This document shows, piece by piece, positions 56,168-64,000 of a stretch of DNA of 64,000 bases; within the stretch, counting starts at the first letter, position 1, and each line of letters opens with the position of its first letter. This stretch comes from Siphonodentalium dalli (taxonomy: Eukaryota > Mollusca > Scaphopoda > Gadilida > Siphonodentaliidae). A model generated the notes under the pieces. That model worked only from the letters and a program-made list of their open reading frames with translations. It was not told where the DNA came from and did not search any database. The stretch lies in contig CP136061.1 in NCBI GenBank assembly GCA_032622095.1, positions 195,284,935 to 195,348,934 of the forward strand, read 5' to 3'. The position numbers were made by a program, and so were the translations under genes.

Positions 56168-56527
56168 TGTGTCTGACATTTGCAGAATGACGTCCCCAGA
56201 GGGTTAATTTAGTGACACTATCACCTCTGGGGACCTCATTCTGCATAGGCCTCAACTGCAAGACATAGGATTAGATTGTAGTTCCCCAGTTGAAATTCAC
56301 CCTTTAGTCATGCAATTATGCAATTTATTTTCTGCAAATTATGGGAAATAGAAACTGAACAGAAGTGAAAAAGTGACTGAAAACAATGTTTATTTGAGAC
56401 TATAGATACTTCCCAGAAGATAAGGCCTAAGCAGAATGAGGTTCCCAGATGGTGAATTTGGTGATGCTAGCCCATTGTGTTGGGTAGCATCACTATGGAC
56501 CTCATTCTGCAAATGTCAGACACACTA
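56168..56527. mobile_element. Family G MITE, copy 9
   Basis: GTGTCTGACATTTGCAGAAT to ATTCTGCAAATGTCAGACAC ACTA; both palindromes are shortened. Confidence 0.88.
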
Positions 56528-56913
56528 AATTCAGGCTTGGTGTTGATTAGTTTTAGGCTGGATTAACTTTCCACACATTTTATCAATTGTGAAAGTGATT
56601 TAGTGGATCCTCTGAATAGGAATTTGCCTGTGGACATTTCTAGCAATGGACACTTCATAGCAACTGTACAGATGGGCCAGTGCCTGTAGTGTGTTGTAAC
56701 CTAATTAATAGGTGTGAGTGGTGGAAAGGAAGGGAGGAGGGGAGGTAGAATAGGAACGATGCACTGAACTGCAAGGCAGAGGCCAATTTTAATAATGGCA
56801 CTTTTCTCAATTTAAACTATGAATTTTACAGGCATCAGTCATGTCCAACAGGGCTGGAGCGCATGCACCCCTGTGATCTACCATTGAATTGTGACATAGT
56901 GAATTAAGCCTAA
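56528..56913. other. Intron 3 stretch, no exon seen
   Basis: A purine-rich GGAAAGGAAGGGAGGAGGGG tract lies near 56724-56745. No exon. Confidence 0.45.
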
Positions 56914-57030
56914 TAACCTCTTCACTGCTAAATGGCATGATGACATAGTGTGCTGATTCATTAACTTTATGGCAATATATAACATGTCACTGGCGATGTG
57001 ACATTCACAGATTCCAAATTCCAGACGAAG
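56914..57030 (+). mobile_element. Family L left-end fragment, copy 2
   Basis: ATAACCTCTTCACTGCTAAA and TGGCATGATG match the left end at 52238; the rest is diverged. It ends about 80 bases before exon 4. Confidence 0.45.
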
Positions 57031-57111
57031 ACTGTTATTACAAACTGACATCTAACATTTCTGAAATAGTGATTTCTGAATTAATTTTATGCTTCTTTTT
57101 TTTCATTTCAG

Positions 57112-57193
57112 TTGTTTCACAGACGACATGGATTTGTCAGGACTGCAGGTTGATGTCGCACTCAGGAAATTTCAGTCTTACTTCAGAATGCCT
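57112..57193 (+). CDS. IQSEC: IQSEC exon 4: SEC7 domain continuation
   Basis: Acceptor TTTTTTTTCATTTCAG before 57112; donor CCT|GTAAGT at 57194. The first T completes TGT (Cys) with TG of exon 3; then CFTDDMDLSGLQVDVALRKF and QSYFRMP follow. These match the IQSEC SEC7 helix segment (MD-x-ALRKFQ pattern). 82 bases, phase 0 at its end, so it joins exon 5 without a split codon. Confidence 0.93.
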
Positions 57194-57228
57194 GTAAGTT
57201 TACCTACATGTACTGTAGTTACATATCT

Positions 57229-57674
57229 TTAACCCTTTGAGTGCCAGGGCCGATGAGATCGGCCCCTAATTTACAGTGTGTAAAATCGGCCCTAAATTTT
57301 TTAATTTTTTTTGGGTTGAATTTTGTTTGGGTATGCTTAAGCATGCTATAGCGAATTTAAAAATAAACTGGATAACACCTTAGGGGCATGTTATAACTCA
57401 AAACTATCACCAACTATTCATAGTAATAATTTTGATGCCCATAAAAAACATAAGATTCCCTGGCACTAAACCTACTAAATATACCTGTTAAAGAATATAA
57501 GAAAAAATTATTAAAATTGTAAAAAATAATAACAAATGATGAATTTTTTTTAGGCCAATGCATTCTCTTATATATGCGAGGCGACCTATGGTCGACTCGC
57601 ATATATAAGAGAATGCATTGGCACAGGGTATATGGGTTGATACAAAAAATCGGACCTGGCACTCAAAGGGTTAA
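57229..57674. mobile_element. Family E MITE, copy 6 (long form with module M)
   Basis: TTAA, CCCTTTGAGTGCCAGGGCCG to CCTGGCACTCAAAGGG, TTAA. The left half resembles copy 3 (GGGTATGCTTAAGCATGC) and the right half has module M. It starts 35 bases after the exon 4 donor. Confidence 0.93.
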
Positions 57675-60390
57675 GCCTTGAAATAATTGAGGATTTTTCA
57701 TTCAGCTCTCATTTGTCTTAATAATCAAATTCAACATGATTATATACTAATGCTAATCTGGTTGGCTTTCGTTAACTTGAGTTAATTAAAGTTATTATTT
57801 AGTTCACAAGTGAAGTAAAAAGTGGACAATTGAAAACTGAACTCAATACAATTTACTTATATATGATGTTGATTCATACTCGTCATATTTGTCATAAGGG
57901 GAGGGGTTGAGCAAGCTAGTAGGTTTATTTGAAATTTGATTCAGTCATCTGGCTACCAACTGCAAATACACCCTAAAGCTGTGGTCTTCTGTCTTGGGAC
58001 CTGTGTTTATTTGAACAGATCAAGGATGTGTGGTCCTACCTGCCATTTATCTCTGCCAATCTTGTTTACCCTCTGTATATTCTTTGGCAAGCCCCTGATC
58101 ACCCCATGGCAAAGTATGCCTGACTCAATGTACCTTTTAAATGCCAACCTGGGCTAAACAGAGATAGCATTACAGATAAGCATGTTGTATGTTCCACCTG
58201 GGGTTGGTCTATCATTGTGGAGGAGTGTATCTAGATCCTCAATCTACTCTCCCTGGAAATTAAATCCTATTAGAATATTTATTACACAGGATTGATTCAC
58301 TGACTTTACTTTCAAAATGATCTGTGTATTAAAATCTGTTGGAAGATGTATGTCTGAATCATGACTTTCTAACTACGTGGGGGGGGGGGGGGGGGCTGAG
58401 CATATGGAGTGGTACTTGGTGTTAAAGGAGGGGCATCGGTTGAAGGGGATGTGATCAGAGGCAAGGTATGGTGGTCTTGGAGTGGGGGTATGGGAGTATT
58501 GAAGGGAAAGGGGGGGGACAACCTTCAGATTTGCCAATGTATATAAATAATAATTTGTACTAGCATTAGTGGGAAGGGTGACTGTGTGTATTTTTGGTAC
58601 CCTGCCATTTCATTGCTTGTTGGTTAAAGAGCGGGAATGGTGCAAAGCACTTGTGACCATCCTGGGCACTGGTGCTCAAAAGTACTGGACAACAACCAAT
58701 TCAGTGTTACTTCACTACAGTTAAAATGTCTCGAGTCGTGAATTGGAGTCCCTCCTTAAGTTCAATAATGCTCATTGGACAGGTTTAGTTTGAATTTTTT
58801 TTAGGAAATTATTAGGAAATTGTTTCAAATGGTAGATGTGCTTATAAGCTGTCTATAAACTCCACAGAGTACAGAGGGTGCACAAGTAGCAGCCTCATTT
58901 AACAATGACTATAGTATGGCACATTTTGTGTTTCACCGACACCTAATAATACCTTTGTTGAATATGTTGCACAGAATTCATTATTGTTTGTTCTGAGCCT
59001 TAGCTCTCTGGCTAGAGAATCTGGCACTAATAGTTTCCCCAAATCCTTGAAACAATTATTGCCAAAAAACCTTAGTCAGTTATGTTGAGATTTCAAAAAC
59101 TGTGGGAGCCCTACTTTGTATCTACATGTATCTACTTTAGCTATGCCCATAGAGATCATATTCCACCATTTCAAAACCTGGGAACTTTTGATGTTCTTAC
59201 AGGGAAATTTATAACCTGGAACAAACAAGGCAGGGATTTATATTTCTTTGTTAACACTTGTTCCTCAATAATATACTTAGCATTAGGGGGTGGTCACAGC
59301 TCGATATTGCATGTTTTTTTTGTGAGCCGATATCGTAACAAACATTGAATTAATTACCCGCGAGAAATTCCATAATTATAAGCGATGCAAAGCAAACTCG
59401 CTCACAAAGTATTAAATCGTGCAATTTCAAGTTGGGACCTTCACCTACAGTAAAGTACATTATTAAGGAAGAGGTAATAACTAAGAAATATCTTACCTGC
59501 ATGTTTTGTTTTCAATGTTATGCACTTCCCTGTCACAACATGTACTGGTGGAATATGATCCACAGACTCTACAGACATAGCAAAAGTATAAATTCATGGC
59601 ATGATCTATGGGAGGCCATGCTGTTCGCTTGTCTCTTGAAACAAAAACATTTAATTGGGAGAAACTCACAATCAATGCTCTTTTGATATTTGAATAGCTG
59701 GCTCACTTGGTTTTTGCTAAAACATTTCTTTAAATTGATTGCTGCTAAGAAGTGCTATAAAAAAGTGAAATTGACCTTGTCGAACCTTAGGTAAGAACAT
59801 CTGTTATTGCCGGATAAGATATTTGCATTGTTTATACAAGAACAGTTCCATTTCTTACATCAAAGCCAAGCTTGAAAATATTAACCAAAGCAAAATAATT
59901 GAAAGTCATTTGGAATTGATCCAGAACTGGTAAGATACTATCGATTTCATGTAGGTTTGCTTGGAAACACTGGTACTAAGCGATTAGGGATGAGGGATGA
60001 AGTATGTTAGAGATACAAATCTGTCAGTCCGCCCTGATTTAGTGTAGGGTGTTATTTTATTACATTGATATGACTATCTCTTTCAAAACTGAGTCCCAAG
60101 AGCCAGTTGAGATTCCCTCTACACTTTATACATGGGGTTGCCTTTATCAGGGTGAAAGTTCACTATTTTTAATTAGTTCCATGTTGTTCTTTCATGCTCC
60201 ATATTGGTTTTTTGGCAGTAGTTCTTGCGATAGGGTGATTTTATGCACTGCATTTGGGATGAATTCCAGCACAGCTTGGCAATTAAGGAAAGGGGCATAT
60301 GAAACTTGGTTATTTATAACTCGTTAATATTCTTGTGTCCTTAAAAATGAGACATTAGTTTCCATTATTGGTTTGCACTTCAGATAGTTA
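57675..60390. other. Intron 4 stretch, no exon seen
   Basis: The longest repeat-poor part of intron 4. It contains a G run at 58379-58395 and G-rich DNA to 58515. Open frames at 57936-58157, 59082-59348 and 59432-59686 (plus) show no splice consistency with IQSEC and no recognised similarity. Confidence 0.5.
58379..58395 (+). repeat. Homopolymer run of 17 G
   Basis: Uninterrupted G run leading into purine-rich G-biased DNA for about 130 bases. Confidence 0.9.
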
Positions 60391-60551
60391 CAGTAATGCC
60401 TTAAGTAATCGACTCCATAACCACAGCAGAATTATAGGTAATTTTTCAGAATTTAGTAGGAAATATGGCTTGTTGCCATTCATCGGAAAGCTCTCGGGGG
60501 TTACCCATAATTCTGCTGTGGTTATGGAGTCGATTACTTAGGGCATTACTG
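60391..60551. mobile_element. Family A MITE, copy 21 (deleted right inner arm)
   Basis: TA-flanked. Left arm to GGAAAGCTCTCGGGGG, then TTACCCATAATTCTGCTG to the end. Both outer arms carry the paired change CTCCATAACC and GGTTATGGAG. Confidence 0.92.
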
Positions 60552-60553
60552 TA

Positions 60554-61382
60554 TATCAGTGTCATACAATATTTAGGAAAAAATCTGCATGCACGTTACG
60601 CTATTTTTATACAACTAAACTTCTCCCCTCTTTTCTCCTTATTATTTGGCCCTACAAATTTTTAAATTGAATGACATATTCGTCTTTCAATCTCCTGAAC
60701 TGCGATTTAGTTGAAACTTACAGTGATAAGGATGCGAAACTCCAGAAATAATATGAAAGAAAATGGAACATTGCAATCCATAGCCTAAATTTGAGGTATT
60801 TAAAAATAAATCACTTCAATGCATATATACTGGTACCACTCATGAGTGAACTCTTCAAAATTAGAAAAAAAAAATATTTTATTTTGATTTTATGCCATGA
60901 TGTACTAAATACTTAGTTCTTTTAAAATTTCAACCCTGTACTATTATTCTTCCCTGTACTATTATTTAAAATTTGTAGATGTTCTATCCTGTACTGTTGT
61001 TCCAATGTGTACTATTATAATGCACTCAAGAGTATGTTTCTTCAGAATATTGGCATGTATATGAATACCACAGTGGCCATAATAAAGATTGTAGTTTGAA
61101 TTGAAATATCAATAATTGATTAAGAAATCTACACCGCTGATTTTCTTGAGTTTATACCTATAGAGAACCGCCAGTAACCAGTTTGCAGATCACTTCATAT
61201 CGATCTGATATAACAACTTCCTATCTTGTTGTCAGAAATGTGGTCAGAACTACTATTTAGGTTTAATAGTCTATAAATAATAAATGGTGGGAAGTCGGAG
61301 GTGTCTACTGTTGCCAATGCTTGGTACATGCTCCCTCGAATTTCCGGCTGATATCCTCCCACTCTCCCATGATTCACAGGCC
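60554..61382. other. Intron 4 stretch, no exon seen
   Basis: CCCTGTACTATTATT is repeated with variation at about 60934-61020 (a short degenerate tandem). No exon. Confidence 0.45.
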
Positions 61383-61653
61383 TTAACACTTTCGGGAGCT
61401 GCACTGGTGCAGCATTATTAAGTAAAGATCCTGTGCCAGTGCATTCTCTTATATAATATTATGTGAGTCTCCCATAGGGAGCCTCACATATATAAGAGAA
61501 TACACTGGCTTACTAGGTCAATGTAAATACTGTTAGGCAATGTATTCTCTTATATATGCGAGGCTCCCTATGGGAGACTCGCATATATAAGAGAATGCAT
61601 TGGCACAGGGTTTATTGCAAAATTTCAGGAAGCTCCAGTCATGGAAGGGTTGA
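61383..61653 (+). mobile_element. Family D MITE, copy 13
   Basis: TTAACACTTTCGGGAGCTGC to GAAGCTCCAGTCATGGAAGG GTT. The second module M (61535-61606) is a near-perfect palindrome around GGCTCCCTATGGGAGAC. Confidence 0.92.
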
Positions 61654-62028
61654 TTGCTTATGTTATGATGGGCGTTACATATTGTGTTTATTTGTGTTAT
61701 TCTATTCTTCATTGAATGCAGGCAATAAAGATATATATGTAATTTTGGCACATCAGAATGAACCTTTGACCAACCAGGATAACAATGGTTTGGTTTAGTA
61801 TGAGATAATTGTGAAATTTTAGACCAAAAAATCTGACTCCTTGCATTTTTGTTTCCGAATATGAAGTGATATAAATGTGGCATGATTTCAGTGTTTATCA
61901 GCAATATTTAATTGTGTGTATGCAATTGCAAATATTTCATTCCCGAGATTATTTTGGGTACATATCCATGTTTTTACATTGCATTTAGCAATACAAATTT
62001 GGGCACATATGAAGGCCTGAATACAGAT
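61654..62028. other. Intron 4 stretch, no exon seen
   Basis: Nothing assignable. Confidence 0.4.
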
Positions 62029-62220
62029 TTAACCCTTTCTATACTAAATACTCATTGATGAGTAGTTATCCATTAGAAAATGAATAGTTTTCTTTCTGCA
62101 ATTTCTATTGTCTGTCATCTACTCATATTCCCTGAACACCACTCCAACTGAATAATAGACCATTCTAATGTATACCTTATGACTGATTTGGGAGAATCCA
62201 TTTAGTATAGAAAGGATTAA
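62029..62220 (-). mobile_element. Family B MITE, copy 12 (central part deleted)
   Basis: TTAACCCTTTCTATACTAAA at left and TTTAGTATAGAAAGGATTAA at right, an almost perfect 20-base terminal inverted repeat. Reverse orientation by its GACCATTCTAATGTATACC block. Confidence 0.92.
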
Positions 62221-62522
62221 CTACTGTTCTGATCTGTGTGGGGTACATTCAGGGGCAGAGAACCTGCAGGTGCTTCAGCCCCCTTGCCCTCAACTGACCC
62301 CTGTACAAATGCATCTATTGAGAAAAGGCCCTATTTATTAGAGGTTGTACTCACTTTGCCCTGCAGTGCCTCGCCACTCCGTACGTTTCCTCATAACCAA
62401 TTCCCTTTAGGATAAGGTCTGAATTTTCTTAATCTATTTCTATCTTATTCAACAGTATGAAAATGTATTTATTATCTATTTATTTATGGGTTGTTAACAA
62501 TATGATATCATTTACTCTGCAG
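62221..62522. other. Intron 4 stretch before exon 5
   Basis: A GC-richer patch at 62240-62310 (CAGGGGCAGAGAACC ... ACCCCTGTAC) hints at another degraded CAGGGG-ended element. No exon. Confidence 0.4.
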
Positions 62523-62555
62523 GGTGAAGCACAGAAAATAGAAAGGCTGATGGAG
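62523..62555 (+). CDS. IQSEC: IQSEC exon 5: 33-base SEC7 micro-exon
   Basis: Acceptor TTTACTCTGCAG before 62523; donor GAG|GTATGT at 62556. Encodes GEAQKIERLME, matching the GEAQK-ERL segment that follows exon 4 sequence in IQSEC SEC7 domains. Phase 0 on both sides. Skipping it would remove 11 residues in frame. The next SEC7 exon was not found before 64000. Confidence 0.92.
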
Positions 62556-62576
62556 GTATGTTATTTGCTTCATATA

Positions 62577-62751
62577 TAGTAATGCCCTAAATAATCGACT
62601 CCTTAACCACAGCAGAATTATAGGTAATTTATCAGGATTTAGTCGGAAATATGGCTTGTTGCCAATCAACAAGCCATATTTCCGACTAAATCCTGAAAAA
62701 TTACCCCTAATTCTGCTGTGGTTAAGGAGTCGATTATTTAGGGCATTGCTG
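62577..62751. mobile_element. Family A MITE, copy 22, next to the micro-exon
   Basis: TA-flanked; left end TAGTAATGCCC. The loop is deleted so that GGCTTGTTGCC joins AATCAACAAGCC. It starts 21 bases after the exon 5 donor. Confidence 0.92.
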
Positions 62752-62789
62752 TATCTAATTTATTCTGAACAGTACAAGCCTGAGTTTAT

Positions 62790-63197
62790 AGTTCCTGACA
62801 TTTGCAGAATGAGGTCTCAAGAGGGTGAATTTAGTGATGCTACCCCGCACATCAGGCTAGCATCACCAAAATCACCCTGTGGGGACCTCATTCTGCTTAA
62901 GCCTCATCTTCTGGGAAGTATCTATAGTCTCAGATTAACATTGTTCTCAGTTACTTTTGCCTTCTGGGAAGTTTTATATCCCCTAATTTGCAGAAGATAA
63001 AATGCATAATCGAGGTGACTAATGGTGGAATTTCAACCGGGGAACTTCAATCTTAACCTACATCTCCAAAGCAGTTGACGCCTAAGCAGAATGAGGGCCC
63101 CAGAGAGTGAATTTGGTGATGCTAGCCTGCTGTGCAGGATAGCATCACTAAATTCACCCTCTGGGGACCTCATTCTGCAAATGACAGGCACTCTAAA
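62790..63197. mobile_element. Family G MITE, copy 10
   Basis: TTCCTGACATTTGCAGAATG to CTGCAAATGACAGGCACTCT A; both palindromes and the interior are intact. Confidence 0.9.
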
Positions 63198-64000
63198 CTC
63201 AAGACTTGCATATACTGTATGCACCCTTTAGTAAGCCCATCCTGAGGATAAGCCCAGTCTGTTTTTTTTCTCCCAAAAAAATCATGGGGTGGTCCTCGAA
63301 AATAAGTCCCAACTCCATTTTTAGAACTTAAGAGGATGAGTATACATTGCTGTCAGGTTAATTCTGAATGAAGATAACAAAAATTCATGCTCAATAATAG
63401 CATTACTCCAGGTAATTTCCTTTGCAAATTCATTAATACTACCTGCTCCATTGTGTTTCACAAAATGCTGTATTACATTCTATAAGATGATCTTTATGTC
63501 TTATTTTAAACATAATCTAGCACAATAAAACACAAAATAAATTATTTTCATGAAATATAATAATATACATCATGATTCATAATAAAACACGACATTAGAT
63601 TAGCACTATGAATGCAAACAGATTTTGCATGTGGGGGTCCTCAAAGGTAAGGCCAGTCTTAATTTTTTTTTCTAAAAAAAAATCATCCCCCCCCCCCCCG
63701 GGCTTACTGGTGGGTGTTATCCTTAGGAAATCAAATGCATTTGTTTATAATAAAAAGCACAGGTATTTGGCCAAAAAAGAAGGAAAAAAATTAATAAAAA
63801 TATCAGATTTTTATTAAATAAAAAAAAAAAAAAAAATGGCCTAATACCTGTGATAAAAAGTGGTATATAATCAAAATAATTTTCTGTCATGCAAATCACT
63901 CATTTGGTGGGGTGGTCATTGGATTCTATATGTAATGGGATTTTTTTTCCCAGTGATTTTTAACTATCTTTCCTCCACACCGTATAAAACTGTAAGTGTC
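63198..64000. other. Intron 5 stretch with a possible inverted-end element
   Basis: ACCCTTTAGTAAGCCCATCC (from about 63221) and GGGCTTACTGGTGGGTGTTA (63700-63719) are roughly inverted. AAGCCCAGTCTGTTTTTTTT and AGGCCAGTCTTAATTTTTTT are near-direct copies. This may be an unclassified element of about 500 bases. Poly-C (about 63687-63699) and poly-A (63819-63835) tracts are present. No exon seen. Confidence 0.35.

Noticed and set aside
62656-63224. Recurring peptide ICRMRSPEGEFSDA
   Set aside because: It is the translated family G subterminal palindrome; frames are interrupted differently in each copy.

Overview
This window is AT-rich, intron-dominated animal genomic DNA. The one gene I can support is the 5' part of a plus-strand IQSEC gene (IQ-motif and SEC7-domain ARF guanine-nucleotide exchange factor; vertebrate IQSEC1/2/3 or BRAG, fly schizo/loner). 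It runs off the right edge. A mollusc or a related lophotrochozoan is likely. The reasons are the very large introns, the density of small palindromic transposons, and two short-element tails (about 5440-5545 and 29010-29129) that resemble a SINE 3' end I associate with mollusc genomes. The species cannot be fixed from the sequence.

Gene layout: a candidate first coding exon lies at 15169-15221 and an alternative one at 21838-21878. Both end in phase 2 and join in frame to the large IQ exon at 42244-43848. The SEC7 domain then continues through exons at 47571-47732, 57112-57193 and a 33-base exon at 62523-62555. The splice phases agree at every junction (2, 2, 2, 0, 0). The rest of SEC7 and the PH domain lie beyond 64000. 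A weaker candidate exon sits at 852-920. No second gene was recognised on either strand, and no rRNA, tRNA or CRISPR.

Most of the remaining sequence is a layered collection of non-autonomous DNA transposons. I name the families locally. Family A (22 copies) is a foldback element of pogo/Tc1-mariner type with TA target sites. Families B, C, D, E, F, K and L are bounded by TTAA and several have CCCTTT-type ends, as in piggyBac-derived MITEs. Family G (10 copies) has two subterminal palindromes. There is also one hAT MITE with a perfect 8-base target duplication, one short Helitron with intact ends, Helitron-like remnants, and dispersed repeats H, J, N and O.

Nested insertions give internal proof of several target sites (E in D at TTAA; A in B and in H at TA) and a relative chronology in which A is late. 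Two observations stand out. One palindromic core of about 70-80 bp ('module M') is shared by three families with otherwise different ends, and is present or absent at the same place within family E. The second is that the large IQ exon is tightly bracketed by two D-family elements in opposite orientation, an arrangement that could favour exon circularisation. No protein-coding transposase was seen.
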